64,000 bases of DNA from Pseudovibrio sp. Alg231-02 (GTDB lineage: Bacteria > Pseudomonadota > Alphaproteobacteria > Rhizobiales > Stappiaceae). The notes beneath the pieces were generated by a model that did not search any database, was not told where the DNA came from, and was given only the letters and a program-made list of their open reading frames with translations. The DNA lies in assembly GCF_900143565.1 (NCBI RefSeq), contig NZ_FREX01000008.1:66540-130539 (forward strand). The letters are read 5' to 3'. A program made the position numbers and the translations under genes. Shown in pieces: positions 54,964 to 64,000 of this stretch (the stretch's first letter is position 1; every line of letters begins with the position of its first letter).

Positions 54964-57516
54964 GTGCGCGAGGGGCAATCATCCTCAGACAAGACGCAAT
55001 CTGGTGGCTGTGCTCCCAGAATAGGTGAGCTTTGCCTTGAGGAGGATAAGTTTTCTTCTGCACCGTTTGAGACCGATACGGCGCTTGCTGGGCGAGCCAC
55101 ACAGCAACGCACAAAAACGCAAACCAACGCAAAAAACGCACATAGCAACGCAAGCACGCGTTTTGCTGAAGAAAAACAGCGCCTTAGGCTTTGTGAAGTG
55201 GTCCAAAAGACACGTAAGCTGCTGGGTTTCGTGCTGAGGCCGGATTGGTCAGCTGTCATGACTTATGCCCGCTCTGCGCTCGTGCAGGATTGGAACAAGG
55301 GGCATGGCATCCTCTGGTATGCGCTTTGCCATCTGGCTGGTGTGCTGGTTTATTTCTCACTCCCCGCGGAGCCTTATAGTGTTTTAAGCGGAACTTCTTT
55401 TATCTTATTGGGATTATTTGCTTTTCGCCGTTGGAGAGCTGGGCGATTGACGGTTGGGCTGACTGCGCTTTTGTTCTTTACTGCCGGGTTCTTCCTTGCT
55501 GATTTGCGCGTGGAGTATGCGCGCGGTGACCCGCTGGAGCGGCCGGTTACACGCAAAGTAGAGGGTGTGGTTGCTGGGGTAAAGCATTCTGGCAAAGGGG
55601 CTTACTCCGTCATTTTTGCAGATGTGACAACACTTTCGCAGAAGGGCGTAACTCCTCTTTCTTATCGCATCCGGATCAGCATCAAGGGGATGAAAGAGGC
55701 ACCCGTGATGGGGGACAGGATGCAGCTGAAGGCTCGGTTGTTGCCACCGGGAGGTGCGGTGCGCCCCGGTGGGTATGACTTTGCCCGCACTGCGTTTTTC
55801 AGTGGGATTGGTGCGGTTGGCTACGCACTTTCCAAGCCGGTTGTTGTGGCACCCGTAGAGGGCGCAAGTTTTCTGCGAGGGATAGAGCGTGTGCGCAGTG
55901 GGATAGCGCAGCGGATCCGGCGGGTGTTGGATAACAGCGCGGAAAGTGCGTTTGCTGTTGCGCTTCTGGTGGGCAAGCGAGACTACCTTGCCACTGCTGA
56001 CAAGGATGCGTTACGCAACGCCGGACTTGCTCATGTGCTTGCTATTTCCGGTATGCATATGGGTCTTGTGACTTCTCTGGTCTTCCTTGGTGCCCGCCTG
56101 ATCCTATCCCTCAGCCAGTCGCTTGCGCTGAAAGGACATATTCACGTTTATGCCAGCGTGGCAGCACTGATTGCGGCGATTGTTTATCTTGGTTTGTCAG
56201 GAGCTTCTGTCGCAACGCAGCGAGCTTTTTTGATGGCGGCGATGATTTTATGCGCGGGTCTGCTTGGTCGGCGGGCCTTCAGTTTGCGTGGTCTGGCGCT
56301 GGCTTGCCTTGTTCTTTTAAGCCTGAGGCCGGAGGAGATTCTGGCTCCCGGGTTTCAGATGTCCTTCATTGCAGTGCTCGCCTTGCTCTCAGCCTATATG
56401 ATTGGGAAGGATTGGTTGCTCGGTGATCGCGATAATTTGCGAAGGAGTAATGCCTCATGGTTTCAAAAGGTTAGTCGTGTAAGTTTAAAGTGGATTCTAG
56501 CTTGTGCGTTGACCTCGTTGATTGCAGGTGCTGCTACGGGGCCAGTTGCGGCGATGCATTTTGAGCAGGTTGCGCCTTATGGGGTTCTGGGGAATATCCT
56601 TGCTATGCCATTGGTGACTTTTGTGGTTATGCCCCTTGGGTTGTTGAGCCTGCTGGCGATCCCGTTTGGTGCGGATGCGTTCTTTCTGCAAGGGATGGAG
56701 GCTGGGTTGGCACTGGTGCTGAAAGCTGCCTACTGGGTGAGCTCACTCAGTGAGGGGCTGACCAGTCTCGGGGTTGCCAGCGCTCCAGGGTATCTGCTTG
56801 TGATCTTTGCTATTGTCGTGCTGTGTGTGATGCCGCTGCGCCTGAAATGGCTTTCACTTCCGGCATTTACGGTGAGTGTCCTGATGTTTGCCGGTGGCAA
56901 GGCGCCTGATCTGATGATTGCGGATGCGGGCAAGCACATTGCTTATTATGGGCAGGATGGTGCGTTTCGACTGACGTCCTCACGTATGTCGTTTGCTGCT
57001 GACAGCCTGTTGCGTGCTGGTGGAGTTTCGGCGGGTTCGTTCAAGCAACACAAGGTGAGGGCTTCAGATCGGTCCTGTGATGAGCGCGGCTGTGTGATTG
57101 AGATATTCCCTCAGCAGCCTGCAGAGGGAGGGAGGATAAGCTCTGCGCCGATCCTGTTGGCACAGTCTAAAGTAGCTGAAGTTTTGGAGGCTGACTGCCG
57201 TCTTGCCACCATCGTCATCACACAGGCTCAGGCGCCTCCGGCTTGCCGGGCTGAGCTGGTTATTGACCAGAAGATTTTCGGAGAGCGCGGTTCAGCTTAC
57301 ATCTGGCTTTCTGCTGGTGCTGAGGGCGGGGAAAGAATAAAAAAAGTGCGCTGGGCATATGATGCTCAGCGCAGACCTTGGAATCCAAAATTGCCTCAGG
57401 CAACCAATGATTTAATAGCGGCGGAAGAGCGCAATCATCTTGCCTTGAACGTGGACGCGGCCCGGGCCGAAGATGCGAGTTTCGTAGGCGGGGTTGGCCG
57501 CTTCCAACGCGACTGA
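54964..57516 (+). CDS. comEC: ComEC/Rec2-type DNA uptake channel protein
   Basis: ComEC forms the inner-membrane channel for single-stranded DNA in natural transformation. The protein has a DUF4131-like N-terminal region and the competence domain with [16 protein letters not shown] and about ten membrane segments. After that only about 200 residues follow, with no H-x-H-x-D-H motif, so no intact metallo-beta-lactamase domain is present. The start is uncertain: I prefer the GTG at 54964 (850 residues), with AAGGG eight bases upstream; the frame is open back to 54841 at the gltX start and there is an ATG at 55258. The last 35 codons overlap lexA on the other strand. Confidence 0.82.
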   Translation: MREGQSSSDKTQSGGCAPRIGELCLEEDKFSSAPFETDTALAGRATQQRTKTQTNAKNAHSNASTRFAEEKQRLRLCEVVQKTRKLLGFVLRPDWSAVMTYARSALVQDWNKGHGILWYALCHLAGVLVYFSLPAEPYSVLSGTSFILLGLFAFRRWRAGRLTVGLTALLFFTAGFFLADLRVEYARGDPLERPVTRKVEGVVAGVKHSGKGAYSVIFADVTTLSQKGVTPLSYRIRISIKGMKEAPVMGDRMQLKARLLPPGGAVRPGGYDFARTAFFSGIGAVGYALSKPVVVAPVEGASFLRGIERVRSGIAQRIRRVLDNSAESAFAVALLVGKRDYLATADKDALRNAGLAHVLAISGMHMGLVTSLVFLGARLILSLSQSLALKGHIHVYASVAALIAAIVYLGLSGASVATQRAFLMAAMILCAGLLGRRAFSLRGLALACLVLLSLRPEEILAPGFQMSFIAVLALLSAYMIGKDWLLGDRDNLRRSNASWFQKVSRVSLKWILACALTSLIAGAATGPVAAMHFEQVAPYGVLGNILAMPLVTFVVMPLGLLSLLAIPFGADAFFLQGMEAGLALVLKAAYWVSSLSEGLTSLGVASAPGYLLVIFAIVVLCVMPLRLKWLSLPAFTVSVLMFAGGKAPDLMIADAGKHIAYYGQDGAFRLTSSRMSFAADSLLRAGGVSAGSFKQHKVRASDRSCDERGCVIEIFPQQPAEGGRISSAPILLAQSKVAEVLEADCRLATIVITQAQAPPACRAELVIDQKIFGERGSAYIWLSAGAEGGERIKKVRWAYDAQRRPWNPKLPQATNDLIAAEERNHLALNVDAARAEDASFVGGVGRFQRD
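57338..57373 (-). terminator. lexA terminator inside comEC
   Basis: On the minus strand TGCGCTGAGCAT pairs with ATGCCCAGCGCA (one G-U) and is followed by TTTTTTTATT. It is 40 bp past the lexA stop and lies within the comEC coding region. Confidence 0.8.
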
Positions 57517-58128
57517 GGCGCCTTTTTTGCGCAGGCGCTTCAAGGTTGCTTCTTCTTCATCAATCAGTGCCACAACGATTTCGCCGTTATCAGCCGTGTC
57601 ACCACGTTTGATCAACACGGTATCCCCATCGAAGATGCCGGCATCGATCATGGAATCGCCTTTGACTTCCAGCGCATAATGCTCGCCACGCCCCATCAGA
57701 TCAGCAGGCATTGCGATGGTATGGCTTTGTGTCTGGATTGCTTCGATTGGGACGCCTGCAGCAATGCGGCCCATGACCGGGATTTCCAGGGTCGGCACTT
57801 CGTCTGGTGATGTGGCGCGTGGTGGGGTTGCGACTTTCTTGCTTAGGGAGCCCTCAATCACCTCTGGCGCAAAGCCTTTTTCCTTGGCGGCAGGCTTCAG
57901 GCCCGGAGAAATGGAGTCTGGCAGTTTGAGGATTTCAAGTGCACGAGCTCTGTTCGGCAAGCGGCGAATGAAGCCGCGCTCTTCCAGAGCTGTGATCAGC
58001 CGGTGAATGCCGGATTTGGAACGGAGGTCCAGCGCGTCCTTCATCTCATCGAAGGAAGGCGGAACACCGGCTTCCTTCAAGCGTTGATGGATGAACATCA
58101 AAAGCTCGTGTTGCTTCTGTGTAAGCAT
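57412..58128 (-). CDS. lexA: LexA repressor
   Basis: LexA represses the SOS genes and cuts itself when RecA filaments form. The 238-residue protein has an N-terminal winged helix (residues 1-70), the cleavage site A124-G125 in R-I-A-A-G-V-P, catalytic Ser159 in K-G-D-S-M-I-D-A-G and Lys197 in A-T-L-K-R-L. The linker (about 70-112) is longer than in E. coli, as usual in alphaproteobacteria. An SOS box lies upstream, so it controls itself. Confidence 0.96.
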   Translation of the reverse strand: MLTQKQHELLMFIHQRLKEAGVPPSFDEMKDALDLRSKSGIHRLITALEERGFIRRLPNRARALEILKLPDSISPGLKPAAKEKGFAPEVIEGSLSKKVATPPRATSPDEVPTLEIPVMGRIAAGVPIEAIQTQSHTIAMPADLMGRGEHYALEVKGDSMIDAGIFDGDTVLIKRGDTADNGEIVVALIDEEEATLKRLRKKGASVALEAANPAYETRIFGPGRVHVQGKMIALFRRY

Positions 58129-58266
58129 CTTTTATCCCCGTTCGCTCCTAAGGCGCTGATTGAAAGTGAGCGGCCATTCCTGACCAATCGCGGTTTTGTA
58201 ATTCCAAGAAGCTGAAAGACTTCAACTTCTGCGATTGGAAGGACAAAACACGAACGTACTCTACCT

Positions 58267-58281
58267 GTTCTCATTGTGTTC
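58267..58281. promoter_or_regulatory. SOS box (LexA operator)
   Basis: GTTC-TCATTGT-GTTC matches the alphaproteobacterial LexA site GTTC-N7-GTTC. It lies 139 bp before the lexA start codon. Confidence 0.75.
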
Positions 58282-58341
58282 TGCAATGGGTTTGTTGAGG
58301 TTAAGCCCTGCTAGAACTGGGGGATTTGGTTTCTGGTGGGT

Positions 58342-58364
58342 GAGTGGGCAGAGGTTGCCCACTC
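58342..58364 (-). terminator. Stem-loop downstream of moeA
   Basis: GAGTGGGCA pairs with TGCCCACTC (9 bp, 5-base loop) 14 bases past the moeA stop. There is no T run on the minus strand, so termination may be weak. Confidence 0.45.
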
Positions 58365-58377
58365 CTGATGACTGGAT

Positions 58378-59592
58378 TTAGCGTAGCTTGAGCAGGTCCA
58401 CTTTTTCACCTGCCTTTGCAGCTGGTGCGTGTGGTGGGCGAATGATCAGGGCATCTGCTTTTGTCAGCAAGGCAAGCATGGAAGAGTCTTGTTTGCCAAA
58501 CGGCGTTGCTATCAGATCTCCGTGCTCGTCTGTGTCCAGGCTGGCGCGCAGGTAATCCTGACGCATATCATTTGCAGGCAAATCAGCTGCCAATGTGGCT
58601 TTGGTAACGCCTTGATTTGTCACAGAGACCGTGCGGCCTAACATCTTATCCAGAAGCGGGCCAAGGAAGAGGAGTGCACATACAAGGCTGGAGACTGGAT
58701 TGCCAGGAAGGCCGAGGACTTTCATGGGGCCAAGGGCACCGGCCATGAGGGGCTTGCCCGGGCGCATGGCGATGCGCCAAAAGCCCAGCTCCATGCCTTC
58801 AGCGCCCAGCACGTCCTGAATGAGATCGTGGTCGCCAACAGAGGCACCGCCGAGTGTCACCAGTACATCGGCTTTCGCTTCAATGGCCTGCTTCACGCGT
58901 GCTGCAATTTCCTCAGGCTGATCTGGGGCAATGCCCAGCATCATTGGCGTTCCGCCACAGTTTCTGACGAATTCTGCGATGCCGACCTGATTGGACGCTA
59001 TGATTTGATTCGGGCCCGGTACCTGGCCTGGCTCGACGAGTTCGTCACCATTTGCGAGGATCGCAACAACTGGCTTTTTGCGTACTGGCAGGGTTGCGTG
59101 GTTCATGGCGCCTGCAAGAGACAATTCACGGAAGCCGAGTGGGGCACCTGCCTTCAGGAGGGTCTGGCCTTCTTTGAAGTCGAGGCCTGCTGGGCGGATG
59201 AACTTACCAACAGAAACGGCTTCCTCGCAAAACAGGTTATCCCCGTCACGGCGGGCGTTTTCCTGCATTAAAATCGCGTCAACGCCTGCTGGAACAGGTG
59301 CACCTGTAAAGATGCGCAGAGCTTCTCCGGCTTGCAGCGTGCCATCGAAGTTATGCCCGGCAGCAACTTCTCCAATGACCTTCAAAGCAGTCTCTGGATC
59401 GACCGTATCAGCAGCTTTGACAGCATATCCATCCATCGCTGAGGCGGAAAATGGAGGCTGCGTTCTCGTTGCAGCAACATCTTCTGCCAGAATGCGTTCT
59501 CCGGCTTCAAGTAGTGGAAGCTGCTCGGTGCCGGTCTGCTTCACATCTTTCAGGAGGCGGTCCAGCGCTTCTTCAATACTGATCAAGCTCAT
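58378..59592 (-). CDS. moeA: Molybdopterin molybdotransferase
   Basis: MoeA inserts molybdate into adenylylated molybdopterin. The 404-residue protein has [35 protein letters not shown] and [10 protein letters not shown]. Its start overlaps the moaC stop, so the two are translated together. Confidence 0.95.
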   Translation of the reverse strand: MSLISIEEALDRLLKDVKQTGTEQLPLLEAGERILAEDVAATRTQPPFSASAMDGYAVKAADTVDPETALKVIGEVAAGHNFDGTLQAGEALRIFTGAPVPAGVDAILMQENARRDGDNLFCEEAVSVGKFIRPAGLDFKEGQTLLKAGAPLGFRELSLAGAMNHATLPVRKKPVVAILANGDELVEPGQVPGPNQIIASNQVGIAEFVRNCGGTPMMLGIAPDQPEEIAARVKQAIEAKADVLVTLGGASVGDHDLIQDVLGAEGMELGFWRIAMRPGKPLMAGALGPMKVLGLPGNPVSSLVCALLFLGPLLDKMLGRTVSVTNQGVTKATLAADLPANDMRQDYLRASLDTDEHGDLIATPFGKQDSSMLALLTKADALIIRPPHAPAAKAGEKVDLLKLR

Positions 59593-60092
59593 TGGGAGTT
59601 ATCCTCCTCAGCCAAATAGTGACCGGACTTGCCGCCCTTCTTCTCCAGCAACCGGATTTCACCGATCTCCATAGAACGGTCCACGGCTTTTGCCATGTCG
59701 TAAATTGTCAGGCAGGCAACGGAGGCGGCTGTAAGTGCTTCCATCTCGATGCCTGTCTGGCCGGATACTTTTGCGAAGACTTCGATCTCAATTCCTGGCA
59801 GTTCAGGATTGGGTGTGAAGTCCACCTGAACCTTGGAAAGCGCCAGAGGATGGCACAACGGGATCAGCTCGTGAGTTCTCTTGGCCGCCATGATGCCAGC
59901 AATGCGTGCCGTTGCGAGCACGTCGCCTTTCTTGGCGTTGCCTGAAAGGATCATGTCCAGAGTCTCAGGCTGCATTTTTACCTGACCGCCTGCACGGGCA
60001 ATGCGTGAGGTAACCTCTTTCTCCGAAATGTCGACCATATGAGCCGCACCGCTGTCATCTAAGTGAGTGAGTTTTGGAGAAAGTTCTGACAT
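59589..60092 (-). CDS. moaC: Cyclic pyranopterin monophosphate synthase
   Basis: MoaC makes cyclic pyranopterin monophosphate in molybdenum cofactor synthesis. The 167-residue protein has M-V-D-I-x-x-[14 protein letters not shown] and [13 protein letters not shown]. The ATG at 60092 ([10 protein letters not shown]) fits relatives; a start at 60110 would add six residues. Confidence 0.96.
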   Translation of the reverse strand: MSELSPKLTHLDDSGAAHMVDISEKEVTSRIARAGGQVKMQPETLDMILSGNAKKGDVLATARIAGIMAAKRTHELIPLCHPLALSKVQVDFTPNPELPGIEIEVFAKVSGQTGIEMEALTAASVACLTIYDMAKAVDRSMEIGEIRLLEKKGGKSGHYLAEEDNSQ

Positions 60093-60149
60093 TGTCTTGC
60101 CTCTGGACACAGTTTGTTCAGGTGTCTGCTTTTGCCAAGCAGTTGATTT

Positions 60150-60941
60150 TTAGCGTTTAAGCAAAGCTTTGGTTGCGGTTTCCACATCTTCCTGACGCAT
60201 CAGGCTTTCGCCGATGAGGAAGGTGGAGATGCCGGAGTTTTCCATTCGGGAGAGGTCTTCCGGAGTGAACAGGCCGCTCTCGCCAACGATGATCCGATCT
60301 TGCGGGATCAGTGGTGCGAGCCGCTCGCTGGTTTCCAGAGATGTCTCGAAGGTTTTTAAATTGCGATTGTTGATGCCAACAAGCGGAGAGGAGAGCTTCA
60401 GTGCGCGTTCCAACTCAGCTTCGTCATGAACTTCGATAAGCGCATCCATGCCCAGTTCAAATGCGGCGTCTTCCAACTCTTTGGCCAGTTGGTCGTCAAC
60501 AGCTGCCATAATGATCAAAATACAGTCAGCGCCCCATGCGCGTGCTTCATGAACCTGATAGGTGTCATAAAGGAAATCTTTGCGCAGAACTGGCAGAGAG
60601 ACTTCAGCGCGAGCTGCTACAAGAAAATCTGGTTTGCCCTGAAAGGATGGTGTGTCCGTCAATACGGACAAGCATGCTGCCCCACCGTTTTCATAGGCTT
60701 TGGCGAGTGCGGGCGGGTTGAAGTCAGCGCGGATCAATCCCTTGGATGGACTTGCTTTTTTAACCTCTGCGATCAGGGCGTATTCACCGTTCGCATGCTT
60801 GGCTTTCAAAGCATCTGCAAAGCCGCGTGTTGGTGTTGCTGCTTTAATCGCCTCATTCAGATCAGCCAATGAAGTTTGCGCTTTGGCAGCAGCAATTTCT
60901 TCACGTTTGTAAGCTTCGATTTTCTTAAGGATATCTGACAT
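60150..60941 (-). CDS. trpC: Indole-3-glycerol phosphate synthase
   Basis: TrpC closes the indole ring in tryptophan synthesis. The 263-residue TIM-barrel protein has [27 protein letters not shown] and V-G-E-S-G-L. It is not fused to TrpF. It lies 13 bp after trpD. Confidence 0.96.
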   Translation of the reverse strand: MSDILKKIEAYKREEIAAAKAQTSLADLNEAIKAATPTRGFADALKAKHANGEYALIAEVKKASPSKGLIRADFNPPALAKAYENGGAACLSVLTDTPSFQGKPDFLVAARAEVSLPVLRKDFLYDTYQVHEARAWGADCILIIMAAVDDQLAKELEDAAFELGMDALIEVHDEAELERALKLSSPLVGINNRNLKTFETSLETSERLAPLIPQDRIIVGESGLFTPEDLSRMENSGISTFLIGESLMRQEDVETATKALLKR

Positions 60942-60954
60942 GGGATCCGTGATC

Positions 60955-61992
60955 TTAGAGTTTCATATTGGCAGCTGTTGCAGCGTCGGAGGCTTCAACA
61001 AGTTTGTCCAGTCGGGAAAGGGCTGCACCTTGGTCAATCGCATGCGCAGCCATCTGGACACCCTCAGCGAGGGTGGAGACCTTATCTGCGACGATAAGGG
61101 AGGCCGCTGAATTGAGTAGGACGATATCCCTGTAAGCGTTTTTTGCTCCTTGCAGCACTTCGCGCAGTGCCTGAGCATTTTCTTTTGGATCGCCGCCTTT
61201 CAGATCTTCTGTCTTTGCAAGCGGCAAGCCCGCATCTTCAGGAGACACTGTGAAGGTGTTGATGTTTCCGTTCTTCAGTTCGGCGACAAAGGTGGTTCCG
61301 GTGGTGGTGATTTCGTCCATTCCATCGGAGCCGTTGACGATCCAGGCTTTTTCGGTGCCCATTTCCTGAAGGGTGTTGGCGAGTGGTTCAACCCATTGCT
61401 GTGCGAATACGCCTGTCATCTGGCGCTTTGCGCCTGCTGGATTGGCGAGCGGGCCTAGCAGGTTGAAGATTGTTCTGGTGCCCAGCTCAATGCGGGCCGG
61501 GCCGACATGGCGCATGGCCTTATGGTGGTTTGGCGCAAACATGAAGCCGATACCGGCCTCATGAATGCAATGGCTGATGCCGTTCGCATCCAGATCCAGA
61601 TTGATGCCAAGCTCGGCAAGCGCTTCTGCAGAGCCGGATTTGGAGGACAGGGACCGGTTGCCATGTTTAGCAACAGTCACGCCACAGCCTGCCACAACAA
61701 TGGCTGTGCAGGTTGAAATGTTATAGGAGCCGGATGCGTCGCCACCTGTGCCAACAATGTCGATAGCGTGATCTGGTGCTTTCACCGGGATCATTTTGGC
61801 GCGCATGGTTTCTACAGCTGCGGAAATTTCGTCGATGGTTTCGCCGCGCAAGCGCAAGGCCATGAGGAAGCCGCCGATCTGTGCGGGAGTTGCAGCGCCT
61901 GACATGATGATCTCGAAGGCCTGGCGGGCCTGAGATCGGTCCAACGTGTTTCCGTCAGCGACAATTCCAATGAGATTTTTCAAATTGCTCAC
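60955..61992 (-). CDS. trpD: Anthranilate phosphoribosyltransferase
   Basis: TrpD transfers phosphoribose to anthranilate. The 345-residue protein has [20 protein letters not shown] and N-L-L-G-P-L-A-N-P. No trpE or trpG lies upstream; in many Hyphomicrobiales they are fused and located elsewhere, which fits. Confidence 0.96.
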   Translation of the reverse strand: MSNLKNLIGIVADGNTLDRSQARQAFEIIMSGAATPAQIGGFLMALRLRGETIDEISAAVETMRAKMIPVKAPDHAIDIVGTGGDASGSYNISTCTAIVVAGCGVTVAKHGNRSLSSKSGSAEALAELGINLDLDANGISHCIHEAGIGFMFAPNHHKAMRHVGPARIELGTRTIFNLLGPLANPAGAKRQMTGVFAQQWVEPLANTLQEMGTEKAWIVNGSDGMDEITTTGTTFVAELKNGNINTFTVSPEDAGLPLAKTEDLKGGDPKENAQALREVLQGAKNAYRDIVLLNSAASLIVADKVSTLAEGVQMAAHAIDQGAALSRLDKLVEASDAATAANMKL

Positions 61993-62086
61993 GGCGAAAA
62001 CCCCCTCAATCTCTCAGGTAATTCCTTAGCATACACAAGGGCTAACTATTAGATAGCTTTCGGAGGGCTGTCTAGGAGATAAACAA

Positions 62087-62122
62087 AAGCCCGCCACACT
62101 TATAAGTGTGGCGGGCTTGTTT
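62087..62122. terminator. Strong bidirectional terminator after ppiD
   Basis: AAGCCCGCCACACTTA and TAAGTGTGGCGGGCTT form a perfect 16-base inverted repeat. On the minus strand it is followed by TTGTTTA, ending ppiD. Confidence 0.85.
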
Positions 62123-62137
62123 TCGACAAGGATTTGT

Positions 62138-64000
62138 CTACTGACGATCCAGTCCGGTCAGCTGGTTGAAGACTGCCTGATTTACTCGGACACCTTCTGT
62201 TTGCTCCAGCTGAGAGATGAACTGGTTGAGCAAGGAGCTTTCCAGCGCACCTGTTAGCTGAGTGTCAATGCGCTGCACGTTTTCAGATTCTGTCATGAAG
62301 GCTGGAGACGTCGTGTCGGTGAGGACAAGAAGAATGCGGTCTTCGTTGTTGCCAGGAACCTGAGAGGCGGTGCCTTTTGGTCCGGAAAATGCTGCAGTTA
62401 CAGCAGAGCCGGAAAGCTCCGCGATGCCGCCGTTGCGGGTGAACGGAGCGGATGTAGCTGTTGTCAGACCTTCGGCCGTTGCGACTTCGGAAAGAGGCTT
62501 TCCTGCTTCGACTTCTGCGATCAAGGCTTGAGCTTTTTCTTCCAGTAGCTCTGCCGTGCGGTTGGCAGTCCAGTCAGCAGTCACGGCTTCTTTCACTTCA
62601 GAGAGTTCTCTGTCGCGGGAAGGGGTGACATTTTTCACTTCGTACCACAGGTGACCTGTACGGCCGATTTCCAGTGGATCATTTTCAACGCCAACATCGG
62701 TAGAAAAGACTGCTGTGGTCAGTGCGCTTGCTTGTGGAAGATCAACAGTTTCGCCCGCTTCGTTTTTGCCGGAAGCGTCAAATGAAGGTGTGTTGATCAG
62801 AGCCAGATCAAAGCGCTCAGCGATTTCTTCAAAGGTGCTGCCGCCTGCGCGTGCGTCTTCGACTTCGTTGAAGAGGTCTTCTACTTCATCGGCTGCGTTT
62901 GCCTGAGCAACGACACCGCGTAGTTCATCTTTAACGTCTTCCAGAGGCTGTACTGCAGCTGCCTTGACCTCTTTGGCAAAGAGGACCGCGTTGGTGAACT
63001 GGCCTTCAACCACGTTGCTTGCCTGACCTTCTTTGAGAGCAAAAGCTGCATCTGCAATTTTTTGGTCAAGGAAGCCGGATTTGTTCATGAGGCCGAGATC
63101 GACGTCTTTTTCGGTCAGATCGCGTTCATTCATGAGGTCTTCAAAAGTCTTGCCGGACTCCATCTCAACAACAGCGGCTTCTGCTTCCTGTTTGGTTGGG
63201 AAGGAAATCTGGAAGATACGGCGCTGTTCCTGAGACTGATAGCGGTTTTTGGTACGCTCATATTCCTGAGCGAGTTCCGCTTCAGTCACATTTTCCGGCT
63301 TTGCAATCTTGTCTGCTGTCAGCTCTATCAAAGTGGCACTGCGGTATTCAGGTGCTTTGTAGTTGCCTTTGTTCTCTTCAAAGAACGTAGCGAGTTCTTC
63401 GTCAGTCGGAGCTGGAACATTTGTCAGAGAGCTTTGTGGCAGCACGAGGTACTCAACAGTGCGCTCTTCCATTGCGTATTTGTCGAAGGCTTCGAGTATT
63501 GCTTTAGGCACAACGATGCCGCCGATAACAGCTTCTGCAAGCTGCTGACGCTCTGCGACGAGCTGTTGCTGCATCACGAATTCGTCTTCGCTTATGCCCA
63601 AGTTATAAAGTACCTGGCTCAGGCGATTACGATCGTAGCCATTTACACCCTGAAATGCTGGGGTTTCCTGAATTGTTTTGACAATAGCTTCATCAGATAC
63701 ACCGATGCGCAGCTGTGATGCTTCATAATCAAGCGCAGCTTCGGCGATGAGGCGGCCCAGAACCTGAGCTGGTACGCCAAATGCAGCGGCCTGTTCCTGA
63801 GTGACAGGCTGGCCGACGCGGCGTGACAGCTGGTCGAGCTCGCGTGAATAAGCTCGTTGGAAATCCTGAGCCGAAATTTCTTTGTCGCCAACTGAGGCAA
63901 CAGATGTGGAGCCGATTCCAGTAAAGACGTCAGCGATCCCCCAAACTGCAAAGCTGAGGACCAGAAGGCCGATCAGGATCTTTGCAAACCAGGAACCTAC
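62138..64000 (-). CDS. ppiD: Periplasmic folding chaperone PpiD (SurA-like), partial
   Basis: PpiD is an inner-membrane-anchored chaperone of the SurA_N/parvulin group that helps newly exported proteins. 620 residues are visible and the start codon lies beyond the right edge. The first visible part is the anchor helix (A-K-I-L-I-G-L-L-V-L-S-F-A-V-W-G-I-A-D-V-F), then a SurA_N region with E-A-A-L-D-Y-E-A and G-I-S-E-D-E-F, and a central parvulin-like region (about 250-360). Continuity across 63601, where a TTG could be mistaken for a start, is clear because the frame stays open to 64000 with matching family sequence. Confidence 0.92.
   Translation of the reverse strand, partial: VGSWFAKILIGLLVLSFAVWGIADVFTGIGSTSVASVGDKEISAQDFQRAYSRELDQLSRRVGQPVTQEQAAAFGVPAQVLGRLIAEAALDYEASQLRIGVSDEAIVKTIQETPAFQGVNGYDRNRLSQVLYNLGISEDEFVMQQQLVAERQQLAEAVIGGIVVPKAILEAFDKYAMEERTVEYLVLPQSSLTNVPAPTDEELATFFEENKGNYKAPEYRSATLIELTADKIAKPENVTEAELAQEYERTKNRYQSQEQRRIFQISFPTKQEAEAAVVEMESGKTFEDLMNERDLTEKDVDLGLMNKSGFLDQKIADAAFALKEGQASNVVEGQFTNAVLFAKEVKAAAVQPLEDVKDELRGVVAQANAADEVEDLFNEVEDARAGGSTFEEIAERFDLALINTPSFDASGKNEAGETVDLPQASALTTAVFSTDVGVENDPLEIGRTGHLWYEVKNVTPSRDRELSEVKEAVTADWTANRTAELLEEKAQALIAEVEAGKPLSEVATAEGLTTATSAPFTRNGGIAELSGSAVTAAFSGPKGTASQVPGNNEDRILLVLTDTTSPAFMTESENVQRIDTQLTGALESSLLNQFISQLEQTEGVRVNQAVFNQLTGLDRQ

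Noticed and set aside
63643-63951. 102-codon minus-strand frame near the right edge
   Set aside because: It lies in another frame within ppiD, whose own frame is open to the window end with family sequence.
1-64000. CRISPR arrays, prophage, transposase genes or plasmid origins
   Set aside because: No regularly spaced repeats, integrase, transposase or replication genes were seen; the only mobile-like sequences are the small intergenic repeats listed.

Overview
The window is a stretch of chromosomal, mostly housekeeping DNA from an alphaproteobacterium. The gene order (nuoA-N, birA, rnj, mce, a DUF1467 gene, proS, lolC-lolD, dnaE; rpsB-tsf-pyrH-frr-uppS-cdsA-dxr-rseP-bamA-lpxD-fabZ-lpxA-lpxI-lpxB; gltA-gltX-comEC-lexA-moeA-moaC-trpC-trpD-ppiD) is the classical one of that class. 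ppiD next to trpD with no trpE or trpG between them, and Rhizobiales-style intergenic repeats, suggest the Hyphomicrobiales side, for example a marine Stappiaceae or Pseudovibrio-like organism. The genus is inference from gene order only.

Layout. 1-2.8 kb: two minus-strand genes for exported proteins of unknown function, one with repeated beta-strand/Trp units and one with a peptidoglycan-binding domain. 3.1-3.6 kb: four identical tandem tRNA-Asp(GTC) genes with a clear promoter and terminator. 4.2-19.7 kb: the complete 14-subunit complex I operon, with two extra genes inside it: a pentapeptide-repeat protein between nuoF and nuoG, and a 78-residue two-helix membrane protein between nuoH and nuoI. 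The intrinsic terminator of this operon lies inside the first codons of birA. 20.5-28 kb: RNase J, methylmalonyl-CoA epimerase, a DUF1467 membrane protein, a candidate small RNA with a CCUCCC motif, prolyl-tRNA synthetase and the LolCD lipoprotein exporter. 28-31.6 kb: DNA polymerase III alpha. 31.7-32.4 kb: a lipoprotein on the minus strand. 32.6-47.4 kb: the long translation / isoprenoid / envelope-biogenesis run from rpsB to lpxB, with its own promoter and a structured rpsB leader.

47.5-51.65 kb is the accessory part of the window. It holds six related small exported proteins, all on the minus strand, sharing two cysteines and a G-V-F-(S/T)-D-G-x-C-x-G signature. One copy is broken by an in-frame TAA. 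A promoter plus signal-peptide start has been duplicated, leaving a truncated remnant in front of another copy. A GNAT acetyltransferase gene sits in the middle on the other strand. I do not recognise this family, and it is the best candidate here for something undescribed.

51.8-64 kb: gltA and gltX (minus), comEC (plus), then lexA with an alphaproteobacterial SOS box, moeA-moaC, trpC-trpD and ppiD (all minus). ppiD runs off the right end. comEC converges on lexA and the two coding regions overlap by 105 bp, with the lexA terminator inside comEC.

All calls come from reading the sequence and translations. No database search or folding program was run.
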